Origin: Motiliproteus sp041586615
Lineage (GTDB): Bacteria; Pseudomonadota; Gammaproteobacteria; Pseudomonadales; Balneatricaceae
Direction of reading: 5' to 3'
NCBI GenBank assembly: GCA_041586615.1
Contig: JBFGZS010000012.1
Coordinates: forward strand, 16,684 to 80,683
DNA length: 64,000 nucleotides
A program made the translations under genes and the position numbers. Positions within the stretch are counted from its first letter, which is position 1. Each line of letters begins with the position of its first letter. A model generated the notes under the pieces. That model did not search any database. It saw only the letters and a program-made list of their open reading frames with translations, and was not told the DNA's origin. Of this stretch, positions 33,677 through 42,427 are shown piece after piece.

Positions 33677-34645
33677 ATGAGCCACATCTTCGACGACAAT
33701 TCACTGACTATAGGCCAAACGCCTCTGGTCAAGCTTAACCGTATCACTAATGCCGATATCTGGGCAAAGCTCGAGAGCCGTAACCCGGCCAACTCAGTCA
33801 AATGTCGGATCGGCGCCAACATGGTCTGGGATGCGGAAAAATCCGGTAAACTGAAACCCGGCATGACCATTGTTGAGCCCACCAGCGGCAACACCGGTAT
33901 TGCGCTGTGTTTCGTGGCCGCAGCCCGCGGTTACAAGGTGGTACTGACCATGCCCAGCACCATGAGTTTGGAGCGTCGCAAGATCATGAAAGGCCTGGGT
34001 GCCGACATAGTCCTGACCGAAGGCCCTAAGGGCATGAAAGGCGCTATTGATAAAGCTACCGAAATTTTGAACAGCGATCCGGCGCGCTACTTTATGCCAC
34101 AACAATTTGAAAACCCGGCCAACCCCGAGATTCACGAGACAACCACCGGGCCCGAAATCTGGCATGATACCGACGGCGCAATTGACATACTGGTTGCCGG
34201 CGTCGGTACCGGCGGCACCATCACCGGTATCTCCCGCTATATTAAAAACCAGCAGGGTAAGGCGATCACCTCCGTCGCCGTTGAACCACAGGATTCACCG
34301 GTTATCACCCAGGCTCTGGCCGGCGAACCTCTGCAACCCTCTCCCCATAAGATTCAGGGTATCGGTGCCGGGTTTATCCCCGCCAACCTCGACCTGTCCC
34401 TCGTCGACCAGGTGGAACGGGTCACCAACGACGATGCCATCGACTATGCCCGGCGCTTGATGCGCGAAGAAGGCATTCTGGCCGGTATCTCTTGCGGTGC
34501 CGCGGTTGCCGCTGCCGTGCGGGTTTCTCAGCAAGAGGCGCACAAAGGCAAGAAAATTGTCGTTATCTTGCCCGATTCCGGCGAACGCTACCTGTCCACC
34601 GTGCTGTTTGACGGCATGTTTTCCGACAACGAAATGGTCCAATAA
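33677..34645 (+). CDS. cysK: Cysteine synthase A (O-acetylserine sulfhydrylase)
   Basis: A 322-residue PLP enzyme that makes cysteine from O-acetylserine and sulfide. The PLP lysine is K42 in NPANSVKCRIGANM, the same wording as E. coli CysK. TSGNTGIAL binds substrate, and GTGGTITG is the phosphate loop. A strong AAAGGA lies before ATG 33677; the frame is open to 33620 but those residues are foreign to the family. It is alone in its unit, between cytochrome b561 and a GGDEF-EAL gene. Confidence 0.97.
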   Translation: MSHIFDDNSLTIGQTPLVKLNRITNADIWAKLESRNPANSVKCRIGANMVWDAEKSGKLKPGMTIVEPTSGNTGIALCFVAAARGYKVVLTMPSTMSLERRKIMKGLGADIVLTEGPKGMKGAIDKATEILNSDPARYFMPQQFENPANPEIHETTTGPEIWHDTDGAIDILVAGVGTGGTITGISRYIKNQQGKAITSVAVEPQDSPVITQALAGEPLQPSPHKIQGIGAGFIPANLDLSLVDQVERVTNDDAIDYARRLMREEGILAGISCGAAVAAAVRVSQQEAHKGKKIVVILPDSGERYLSTVLFDGMFSDNEMVQ

Positions 34646-34794
34646 GGCGATCATGTGCACCGGCTGCGGCGTTTGCACGCGGCAGCCCTCCCCGCTTAAC
34701 ACTTTACTGACGTGCGTCAAAACACGCTCTGCACCGGTTCGCTAGAATAGTTCGATTCTTTCCTACACGATCCGCTATTGATTGGGCCTGAACT

Positions 34795-36747
34795 ATGAAT
34801 TATTTCTCTTGGCGCATCATCGGTCTTTATTCGCTACTGGTGCTTATTTGGCTTGCCCTACCCGCCAAGACCATCAGCGACTGGCTACCTCATCCAACGC
34901 AAGAGATGATGCTTTACAAGAGCTGGACCCTCCTGATCATAACCGGCCTGTTGCTCCTCGCGCTGCTGAAACGCGAAAGTAAACGTCAACAAGGCGTTGT
35001 GGCGCAACTTCGCAGCCAGCAACAAAGCCTGGGTGAGCTGACCCAGGCACTCAGCCAAAGCCCCGTCTCGGTGATGATCACCAACCTCAAGGGCGAGATC
35101 GAGTTTGTCAATCGCGCGTTTGAAACCATGAGCGGTTTCCAACAAGAGGAAGCGCTGGGGGCCAACCCCCGAATATTCAAATCCGGCCAGACGCCACGGG
35201 AAACCTACGAGGCGATGTGGCAGGCAATGCAGCATGGCGAAGCCTGGGACGGTGAATTACTCAACCAGCGCAAAGATGGTCATCCCTACTGGGTCCACGC
35301 GCACATTTCCCCCATTCAGGATGCGCAAGGCAGCGTCGTCCGGTTTCTGGCCATCGAAGAAGATATCTCCGAGCAGAAAATCGCACGAAACAGGGTACGC
35401 CAGGACAGCAATTACGACGAACTTACCGAGCTACCCAACCGCTTCCTGGCCACCGACCGCATGAGCCATGCCATCAGTAACGCCATTCGCAACGAACAGA
35501 CGGTCGCGCTGCTGTTTATCGACCTGGATAATTTTCGGGCCATTAACACCGACCATGGCCAGGATGCGGGCGATAACCTGATCTCGCTGGCCGCTATGCG
35601 CATACAGGAAAGCGTTCGCCAAACCGACACCGTCGCCCGCTTCGGTGGCGACAAATTTCTGGTCATTATTAACGGCCTGGAATATTTCAGTGATATATCG
35701 CGGATCGCGGAAAAAATCCGTACCGCCCTGGCACAACCCTATTCGTACGAAGGGCAGCCGCTGGGCTGCACGGCGAGTGTGGGTATCGCCGTTTATCCAC
35801 AGGATGGTCAGGATCCCTACGAGCTGTTGCGGCATGCCGACGCGGCCATGTATGCCGCCAAAGATGACGGCGGCAACGGCTGCCACTTCCACTCGGCACA
35901 GGTCAATAGCGCCGCCAAACAGCAGGTAGACCTGGAAAAACGCCTGCAAACGGCCGTTCAGGCCGGCGAATTCAGCCTCTGCTATCTGCCCCTGATGGAC
36001 GCCAATACCGGCGCCATCATGGGTGCCGAAGCCTTGCTGCGCTGGGACAATGCGGAACTTGGCCGCATCGCACCCGAACAGTTCCTGCCGATTGCCGAGG
36101 CATCGGGGCTAATTGTGCCGATTGGCCACTGGGTCCTCGACACCGCCTGCAAACAGCTGGCTGACTGGTCGACACAGGGGATGGACCGATTCCGCTTAGC
36201 CATTAATCTATCGCCGCGGCAGATTCTGGACCGAGGCCTGATCAAGCAACTGCTTAACGCACTGAACAAGCACCGTCTGGATCCGACGCGGTTACAGCTC
36301 GAACTGACCGAATCGGTTCTGAGCCACAATCCTCAGGAAGCCCTCAACGTCGTCCACAAGCTACATAATCTGGGCATAAAGGTGGGCCTGGATAACTTCG
36401 GCACCGGTCCGGCCTCCCTGCATAACTTGCAGCGTTTCAAGCTCGACTTCGTCAAAATAGACCGCTCCTTTATCGGCGAGATTGAGTGCGATGGCGAGGC
36501 CACGCACGACCCCGAGACCGATCACGGCAAAAGCGATAAAGCGCTGATCGATGCGACCCTGGCGCTGGCCAAAGGCCTGGGGTTGAGCACCATCGGCGAA
36601 GGCGTCGAGACCGAGGCGCAATTACGCTACCTGCGCCAGCGGGGGGTCGATAACATTCAGGGTTACCTCTACACCGCGCCACTACCGCCCGGCGAGTTCG
36701 ACGCCTTCTGCCGACAACACCGGCCGTCCACGCCAGAGACGTCATAA
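34795..36747 (+). CDS. Membrane PAS-GGDEF-EAL protein with degenerate GGDKF and DNFG motifs
   Basis: A 650-residue protein with two membrane segments (about 5-24 and 43-60), PAS (about 85-195), GGDEF (about 205-365) and EAL (about 385-640). The signature motif reads GGDKF at 284-288; replacing the catalytic Glu by Lys should abolish cyclase activity. An RQTD I-site is kept, so it may still bind c-di-GMP. In the EAL domain E412 (AEALLRW), KIDRSF and EGVET are present, but the DD pair is DN at 533-534, followed by FGTGPASL. It may be a phosphodiesterase with altered metal binding or a pure c-di-GMP receptor. The activity assignment is inference from residues. Confidence 0.92.
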   Translation: MNYFSWRIIGLYSLLVLIWLALPAKTISDWLPHPTQEMMLYKSWTLLIITGLLLLALLKRESKRQQGVVAQLRSQQQSLGELTQALSQSPVSVMITNLKGEIEFVNRAFETMSGFQQEEALGANPRIFKSGQTPRETYEAMWQAMQHGEAWDGELLNQRKDGHPYWVHAHISPIQDAQGSVVRFLAIEEDISEQKIARNRVRQDSNYDELTELPNRFLATDRMSHAISNAIRNEQTVALLFIDLDNFRAINTDHGQDAGDNLISLAAMRIQESVRQTDTVARFGGDKFLVIINGLEYFSDISRIAEKIRTALAQPYSYEGQPLGCTASVGIAVYPQDGQDPYELLRHADAAMYAAKDDGGNGCHFHSAQVNSAAKQQVDLEKRLQTAVQAGEFSLCYLPLMDANTGAIMGAEALLRWDNAELGRIAPEQFLPIAEASGLIVPIGHWVLDTACKQLADWSTQGMDRFRLAINLSPRQILDRGLIKQLLNALNKHRLDPTRLQLELTESVLSHNPQEALNVVHKLHNLGIKVGLDNFGTGPASLHNLQRFKLDFVKIDRSFIGEIECDGEATHDPETDHGKSDKALIDATLALAKGLGLSTIGEGVETEAQLRYLRQRGVDNIQGYLYTAPLPPGEFDAFCRQHRPSTPETS

Positions 36748-36756
36748 CGGCAAGAA

Positions 36757-36788
36757 GGCCTTAGGGCCTTAGGGCCTTAGGGCCTTAG
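36757..36788. repeat. 8-bp x 4 tandem repeat
   Basis: Four perfect copies of GGCCTTAG between the convergent ends of the GGDKF-EAL gene and the phosphodiesterase-family gene. Confidence 0.95.
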
Positions 36789-36800
36789 ACAGTGAAAACA

Positions 36801-37952
36801 TTAAGGCTCGCACACGACCAGCGGCACCAGCAGCTCCTGGTCGCTCAACCCACCGTGCACACCGATCAGCCGATAGGGGCGTTCCTGCAACAGCTGATCC
36901 CGGATGACCCAGCGCCCCTGTGGCAACAACAGATAATCACCGATGCGGCGTAATAACGCCGGCGTCGGCCGCCCTCGGCCAAACCAGCCCTCATCCATCA
37001 ATTGCTCTGCGGGGTAAGCCTGAAAGCTATCGGATAACTCGGCCCGCGCATACGCAGAAAAGGCATCACCAACCCCATGGCGCAGGTAACAAAAAGCGGC
37101 ACGCGGCTCACCGCACAAAGGCAGGCGCAACAGGCGCTGCAGCTCAGGCTGCTCCGCAACCTGCAACACCTGCTCAGGATGACTATCAATCAAGCCATGA
37201 TCCGCGCTCACCACCACAAGGGCACCACTACCGGCCAACGCCTGCAACAGCCCCGAGAAAGCCGCATCGATTGCCAGGAAGTGTTCACGCACGTGATCAC
37301 TGTCGATGCCAAACTGATGCGCCAAGGCATCGAGCTCCGTCCAATATGCCCAGACGAAGGGGTTATCAGTACCCTGTAAACCGCGCTCTATATTCGCAAA
37401 AAAATTCGCCAAGCTTCGATGGGGCAGCCGCGGCGTATCCGCGAACAGACCTCGGCTATAGGGCGAATCGGCGATGCAATGCGGAGAAACAACGCAGCAA
37501 CGGCGTGATTGGCGCGGCAATAACGGCGTGGTCCCCAGCAGTTGTCCCGCATCGACACCCAGCGTGTCAAAGGTGGCGCCACCACCACGGGGCAAAAAAG
37601 GCAAGGGCGCAGCCACGCAACCCAATTCGTCAAAATAGGTAAACCAACCGGTAATCGCGTGTTGTTGCGCTGGCACCCCCAATGCCAGCGCGGTAACGGC
37701 GGTCGCCGTCGTCGTCGGAAATACCGAGGTCAGGGGGCGGCGCAGATGCCGCGCCAAGGCGCTGCCCGGGAAACGCTGCAGAAAGTGGTACCCCATGCCG
37801 TCGATCACCAGCAGCGCAACGGGCCGCTGACCGGCATCATAGGTCATCAGTTCGGGCAGTGGCGGATAAAGCCCCGGTGTCTCGGGGCGCTCGCCGCACA
37901 GGGCGCTCACCAGGTTAACAATACTGGCATCGTAATCGGGTCGCGCGAACAT
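36801..37952 (-). CDS. Type I phosphodiesterase/nucleotide pyrophosphatase-family protein
   Basis: A 383-residue protein of the alkaline phosphatase superfamily. Metal-binding Asp lies in LLVIDGMGYHF, the nucleophilic Thr region in SVFPTTTATAVTALALG, and further metal ligands in VVSADHGLIDSH and VHGGLSDQE. It lacks a signal peptide, so it is probably cytoplasmic. The substrate is unknown; relatives cleave phosphodiester or phosphonate bonds. GGGAGG precedes the start. It is downstream of an orphan ParA gene on the same strand, 81 bases apart. Confidence 0.9.
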   Translation of the reverse strand: MFARPDYDASIVNLVSALCGERPETPGLYPPLPELMTYDAGQRPVALLVIDGMGYHFLQRFPGSALARHLRRPLTSVFPTTTATAVTALALGVPAQQHAITGWFTYFDELGCVAAPLPFLPRGGGATFDTLGVDAGQLLGTTPLLPRQSRRCCVVSPHCIADSPYSRGLFADTPRLPHRSLANFFANIERGLQGTDNPFVWAYWTELDALAHQFGIDSDHVREHFLAIDAAFSGLLQALAGSGALVVVSADHGLIDSHPEQVLQVAEQPELQRLLRLPLCGEPRAAFCYLRHGVGDAFSAYARAELSDSFQAYPAEQLMDEGWFGRGRPTPALLRRIGDYLLLPQGRWVIRDQLLQERPYRLIGVHGGLSDQELLVPLVVCEP

Positions 37953-38033
37953 GCCGAGCCTCCCTGTTAAGGCCTCCTAGCTCAGGCCTCGTTATAACGG
38001 TTTGTTTATTTAGGCTGCTTTGTTCAGCGTAGA

Positions 38034-38798
38034 TCAGGCGTGCAATTCGTTAAACAGCGCCACAAACTCCTGAGTCAACTTATGCTTGGGGGCATAGTGG
38101 ATCAACGGCACACTTTCATTATGCGACTCTTTCATCTTGATCGAGGATGAGATCAGCGTCTTAAGCACCGGTAACTCTTCATTACGCAGGTTCTCGACAA
38201 TGCGTTGCGGTAAGGATGCCCGAGGCTGGTACTGATTGACCACGATCCCTTCAACTTTCAGCGCGGCATTATGGTCTGCCTGGGTTTCATGAACATTTTC
38301 TAGCAACGCATAGAGCGCCTGGCGAGAAAACTCGTCGCAATCAAAAGGAATAAGACAGTTCTGAGCACTCACTAACGCCGACAGCGTATAAAAGTTAAAA
38401 GCCGGCGGTGTATCAATGTAGATATGATCGTAGCCGGACAACGCCGCCAGCGCATCACGCAGTTTAAAAATCTTGTGCTTGGCTTCCAGCTTCGCGTGCA
38501 GGTCACCCAGGTTGGGATTGGAGGCGATGACCGAAAGGTTTTCGTAGGGCGAGGGGCTGATAAAGTCTTCAAAGGGTGTCTCCGACATACGGAATGTCAG
38601 GGCTTGCTCAAAAAAGTCCATCACGTCGGTTGTGACGTCGTCGATGGCGGCACCCAACAGATATTGGCTGGAATTGCACTGCGGGTCCAGGTCGACCAAC
38701 AGCGTTCGATGGCCTTTACTGGCACTGATAGCGGCCAAATTCGAGGCGATACTGGATTTTCCGACGCCGCCTTTTTGATTGAAAACAACTCTGCGCAT
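38034..38798 (-). CDS. Orphan ParA/MinD-family ATPase
   Basis: A 254-residue P-loop ATPase. The deviant Walker A is KGGVGKSS near residue 9, Walker A' is LLVDLDPQCNSS, and Walker B-like IYIDTPPAF follows. ParA proteins position DNA, plasmids or protein clusters. There is no parB, parS or chemotaxis locus adjacent, so its cargo is unknown. GGAG precedes the ATG. No N-terminal DNA-binding domain is present. It is upstream of the phosphodiesterase-family gene. Confidence 0.93.
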   Translation of the reverse strand: MRRVVFNQKGGVGKSSIASNLAAISASKGHRTLLVDLDPQCNSSQYLLGAAIDDVTTDVMDFFEQALTFRMSETPFEDFISPSPYENLSVIASNPNLGDLHAKLEAKHKIFKLRDALAALSGYDHIYIDTPPAFNFYTLSALVSAQNCLIPFDCDEFSRQALYALLENVHETQADHNAALKVEGIVVNQYQPRASLPQRIVENLRNEELPVLKTLISSSIKMKESHNESVPLIHYAPKHKLTQEFVALFNELHA

Positions 38799-38862
38799 TA
38801 CGCTCTCCTATCCAACCTATTTGGTCATGCATCCTGCTTCAGGCTACAGCAACCGCAAATAA

Positions 38863-39966
38863 TCAATCCAACAGCCGAATTACCGGCTTTTTTGTGCGTT
38901 CGATAATCGCACGAATCCGGTAGTTCTCATGCCGGGTATTCAACTGCTGATAGACCCAACGTCCCTGATCATCACGAGGCACTTCAATCAACACCCGTGC
39001 ATTACGCGCTTTGATCTCATCGGCCAGCAGCGCCAGCTGAGTCTCGAGCACGACGCTGCGGCCACGGAGCTCGACAGCATCCAACGGGTACACGTTTAAT
39101 CCCGGTGGAAAAGGCACGACCACCGGCTCCAATGCTGGCTGCGGGGGTAGCGCAGGGGCACCTGAGGCGGGGGTATCTGACGCGGCGGTATTTGTATGAC
39201 CCTCCCGTTTCGCATCACGGCCCAGCGCCGTATGACTCTCCCGTTGCGTTGTACCCGCGGGAATTGAAATCGCGCGGGAAGTCGAAGGCGCGGCCGATGA
39301 TACGGCAACCGCACCCGTGTCTGGCTGACCCGCAGAGACAGGCGGCCCCGGCGTGGGCGGCCTGTCGTCAAGGTCCCGCGCCTTCTCCGCCTTGGCCTGG
39401 GCACTACGGCGACGCTTCTCGGCTTCCCGCTGCAGCTGGGTAATGCGCTGGTCTAGCGCACTCAAACGCGGATGCGCAGGTGAAATACGGCGAAGTCTGG
39501 AATAATAGTTGCGGGCGGCCTCAGGTTGGCCACGGCGTAATGCGCCATCGGTCCAAGATAGGTATTGTTCGATAATGCTTCCCTGACCGCTGCGTGCCGC
39601 CTCGTTCCCGGGGGCGATAGCCAACACCTGATCGTAAAAATCCCAGGCACTGCTACCCGAGGGAGTCGTCAGATGTTTCTCCGCTTCGGCAACGTAGGCT
39701 CGATCCAGCAGCTGCAAGATCTGCATAATTTCAGCCGTGCTGAAGCGGCGAGCCTCGCGCTTGGCCGGAGCGGTTGCCGGGGAGCGCGCCGCCGCCCGCT
39801 CCGATTGCGCAAATGGCGGCGCAACGACCGCGCCCGCTTCTGGGGGCAATGAACGTATGCTGTCTCGCTGCAGCACACTGTTACACCCCATCAGCACGGT
39901 TGTCAGCAATACGATACTGAACCCACGCAAACGCCGCGTCAGTAACGGTGACGCTGTGGGAAACAT
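38863..39966 (-). CDS. Lipoprotein with a TPR-like middle region
   Basis: A 367-residue precursor if started at 39966: the n-region then has an RR pair, the hydrophobic stretch GFSIVLLTTVLMG and a lipobox LMGC with Cys at 28. The frame is open to 40182, but any earlier start puts the Cys too far in. Residues about 80-190 are helical repeats (DFYDQVLAIAPGNEAARSGQ, AARNYYSRLRRISPAHPRL) like TPRs. There follows a charged coil, a Pro/Ala/Ser-rich linker, and a C-terminal domain (about 280-367) with strand pattern (VLIEVPRDDQGRWVYQQL). Function is unknown; an envelope scaffold is the simplest idea. Start choice is uncertain. Confidence 0.75.
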   Translation of the reverse strand: MFPTASPLLTRRLRGFSIVLLTTVLMGCNSVLQRDSIRSLPPEAGAVVAPPFAQSERAAARSPATAPAKREARRFSTAEIMQILQLLDRAYVAEAEKHLTTPSGSSAWDFYDQVLAIAPGNEAARSGQGSIIEQYLSWTDGALRRGQPEAARNYYSRLRRISPAHPRLSALDQRITQLQREAEKRRRSAQAKAEKARDLDDRPPTPGPPVSAGQPDTGAVAVSSAAPSTSRAISIPAGTTQRESHTALGRDAKREGHTNTAASDTPASGAPALPPQPALEPVVVPFPPGLNVYPLDAVELRGRSVVLETQLALLADEIKARNARVLIEVPRDDQGRWVYQQLNTRHENYRIRAIIERTKKPVIRLLD

Positions 39967-40439
39967 GCCCGCGCCAGGCAGCACAACCCCCTGCAGAGCG
40001 GCACGACCAGAAAGAACAGAAAGGTGATTATTAATTGTTTGCATAGTGCGGCTATCATAGCACCCGCACAGCAGCCTGAGAATGACGATCTGTTTGTGCA
40101 AAAAACATCCAGACATACAGATAAAATAGAGCAAAACCCCCGCCAAAAGACGAGAAAATACGTTCAAATGACGCCAACTCAAACCTAGACAGGCCTGCCC
40201 ATTTCGGGCAAACTTGTCCTCTTAAGCGTACCGGATCCCTCAGGGTTGCGACCTGCAAAGCAGGCTCTGCGAAAATATTATTATTAACCCTCAGGACCTC
40301 TGTGCGAAACAGATTAGTAACCACTGACCTGGATCGCTGCACTGCGGAACCGTACATCTCTGCAGAGCCTATTCAGGGCAGCATAGCGATCTCTTCTGAG
40401 GTCAAACACTTCGATTATCACAGTATTTAGAGAAGCAGC
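39967..40439. other. Divergent upstream region of the lipoprotein gene and accB
   Basis: 473 bases. It should contain the accBC promoter and a long leader, as known for accBC in E. coli. AroQ, which often precedes accB, is absent. No small gene or clear promoter can be fixed by eye. Confidence 0.5.
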
Positions 40440-40889
40440 ATGGATATCCGTAAAGTAAAAAAACTGATCGAATTACTCGAAGAATCCGATATCAATGAGA
40501 TTGAAATCAAAGAAGGCGAAGAATCGGTACGTATCAGCCGCGCCTCTTCCGTGGTTAATCAGGTCAGTTACGCTCCGGCTCCAGTACAAGCGGCGCCTGC
40601 GGCCCCTGCGCCCGTCGCTGCTCCCGAAGCCGCTAGCCAGCAACCGGCCCTGAGCGGTCATCTGGTTAACTCGCCGATGGTTGGTACCTTCTATCGTGCG
40701 CCGGCACCGGGTGCAGCAACCTTCTGCGACGTTGGCAAGAAGGTCGCCGAAGGCGATGTCGTGTGCATCGTTGAAGCCATGAAGATGATGAACCAGATCG
40801 TTGCCGATAAAGCCGGCACCGTTTCCGCCTTCCACGTCGAAGACGGACAGCCGGTTGAGTTTGATCAGCCACTGTTCTCCATCTCCTAG
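40440..40889 (+). CDS. accB: Biotin carboxyl carrier protein of acetyl-CoA carboxylase
   Basis: A 149-residue protein that carries biotin between the biotin carboxylase and carboxyltransferase of acetyl-CoA carboxylase, the first step of fatty acid synthesis. The biotin lysine is K115 in EAMKMMNQI; an Ala/Pro linker (about 44-70) joins the N-terminal part to the biotinyl domain. The length is close to E. coli AccB (156). accC follows after 63 bases. Confidence 0.97.
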   Translation: MDIRKVKKLIELLEESDINEIEIKEGEESVRISRASSVVNQVSYAPAPVQAAPAAPAPVAAPEAASQQPALSGHLVNSPMVGTFYRAPAPGAATFCDVGKKVAEGDVVCIVEAMKMMNQIVADKAGTVSAFHVEDGQPVEFDQPLFSIS

Positions 40890-40912
40890 TTCTTCACGAC
40901 ATCATTCAGTCG

Positions 40913-40944
40913 TGTTGAAAAACAGTTGTGTTGAAAAAGGGCTC
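40913..40944. repeat. 16-bp x 2 imperfect tandem duplication between accB and accC
   Basis: GTGTTGAAAAA occurs twice with a 16-base period just upstream of the accC start. Copies differ in the last five bases. Confidence 0.65.
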
Positions 40945-40952
40945 CTAACGTC

Positions 40953-42293
40953 ATGCTAGATAAAGTCATTATCGCCAACCGGGGTGAGATTGCCCTGCGC
41001 ATATTGCGCGCCTGCAAGGAGCTGGGAATCAAGACCGTCGCGGTCCACTCCGTGGTTGACCGGGATCTGATGCATGTGCGACTGGCTGACGAAGCCGTTT
41101 GCATCGGCCCCAACCCCTCCGCGGCCAGCTATCTCAACATCCCCAGCATTATCAGTGCCGGCGAAGTCACAGATTCCATGGCCATTCACCCGGGCTACGG
41201 TTTCCTGGCAGAAAACGCCGATTTCGCCGACCAGGTCGAACAGAGCGGTTTTGTCTTCGTCGGCCCCTCTGCCGACGTTATCCGCCTGATGGGTGACAAG
41301 GTTTCCGCCATCGAAGCGATGAAAAAAGCCGGTGTCCCCACGGTACCGGGTTCTGACGGACCGTTAACGGACGACACCGAGCGCACCATTCGCATCGCAC
41401 GCCGAATCGGCTACCCGGTCATTATCAAAGCCGCATCGGGCGGCGGTGGTCGCGGCATGCGCGTCGTGCATACCGAAGCCTCGCTACTGAACTCCATCCA
41501 CGTCACCCGCACCGAAGCCAAAGGCGCTTTCGGTGACGACACGGTTTACCTGGAGAAATACCTGGAAAACCCGCGCCACGTGGAAGTTCAGATCCTTGCC
41601 GATGGCAAAGGCAATGCCATCCACCTGTATGACCGTGACTGTTCGATGCAGCGCCGCCATCAAAAGGTTCTCGAAGAAGCCCCTGCCCCGCATATCGATC
41701 CTGAGGCGCGCGCCCAAGTTCTGAAGAGCTGCGTCGATGCCTGTATTGAAATCGGTTATCGCGGCGCAGGCACCTTCGAGTTCTTGTATGAAAACGGTGG
41801 TTTCTTCTTTATCGAGATGAACACCCGCGTTCAGGTCGAGCACCCGGTCAGTGAAATGATCACCGGTATCGATATCATTAAAGAACAGCTCAAGATCGCC
41901 AGCGGTCTGCCGCTGTCTATTCGCCAGGAAGACGTCAAGATCAACGGCCACGCCTTCGAGTGCCGAATCAACGCCGAAGATTCGAAAACCTTCCTGCCGA
42001 GCCCCGGCAAAGTGACCAACTACCACGCCCCTGGCGGCAACGGTGTTCGGGTCGACTCACACCTCTACAGCGGCTATACGGTCCCCCCCTACTACGACTC
42101 GCTGATTGCCAAGCTGATCACCCACGGTGAAGACCGTGAAACAGCCTTGATCCGCATGCGTAATGCGCTGGATGAGACCGTGATAGAAGGGATTCGTACC
42201 AATATCCCGCTGCAGCAGACCATCGTTCGCGATGCTAACTTCGAAGATGGTGGGGTCAACATCCACTATCTCGAGAAAAAACTGGAGCTCTGA
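40953..42293 (+). CDS. accC: Biotin carboxylase subunit of acetyl-CoA carboxylase
   Basis: A 446-residue ATP-grasp enzyme that carboxylates the biotin of AccB using bicarbonate and ATP. It begins MLDKVIIANRGEIALRILRA; the glycine loop is KAASGGGGRGM, and ATP/metal motifs include EKYLENPRHVE, RDCSMQRRHQK and FIEMNTRVQVEHPV. The length matches E. coli AccC (449). The last seven residues and the stop codon are part of a 35-bp tandem duplication, whose second copy lies outside the gene. Confidence 0.97.
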   Translation: MLDKVIIANRGEIALRILRACKELGIKTVAVHSVVDRDLMHVRLADEAVCIGPNPSAASYLNIPSIISAGEVTDSMAIHPGYGFLAENADFADQVEQSGFVFVGPSADVIRLMGDKVSAIEAMKKAGVPTVPGSDGPLTDDTERTIRIARRIGYPVIIKAASGGGGRGMRVVHTEASLLNSIHVTRTEAKGAFGDDTVYLEKYLENPRHVEVQILADGKGNAIHLYDRDCSMQRRHQKVLEEAPAPHIDPEARAQVLKSCVDACIEIGYRGAGTFEFLYENGGFFFIEMNTRVQVEHPVSEMITGIDIIKEQLKIASGLPLSIRQEDVKINGHAFECRINAEDSKTFLPSPGKVTNYHAPGGNGVRVDSHLYSGYTVPPYYDSLIAKLITHGEDRETALIRMRNALDETVIEGIRTNIPLQQTIVRDANFEDGGVNIHYLEKKLEL

Positions 42294-42339
42294 TAACGCT
42301 CCTGCTCGAGAAAAAACTGGAGCTCTGATAACGCTCCCG
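42270..42339. repeat. 35-bp x 2 tandem duplication at the accC stop codon
   Basis: Copies 42270-42304 and 42305-42339 match at 34 of 35 positions. The first contains the end of accC (LEKKLEL and stop), the second is untranslated. Confidence 0.95.
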
Positions 42340-42370
42340 GGGCGACGCCAATGGCGTTCGCCCTCTTTCT
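42340..42370 (+). terminator. Probable accBC terminator
   Basis: GGGCG-ACGCC pairs with GGCGT-CGCCC around AAT with one bulged T, followed by TCTTTCT. It lies 47 bases after the accC stop. Confidence 0.6.
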
Positions 42371-42427
42371 CCGCTCCCCCCATCGCTTTATACTTCCCGA
42401 AGACCTCCGTTCCAAGCCGAGACACTT

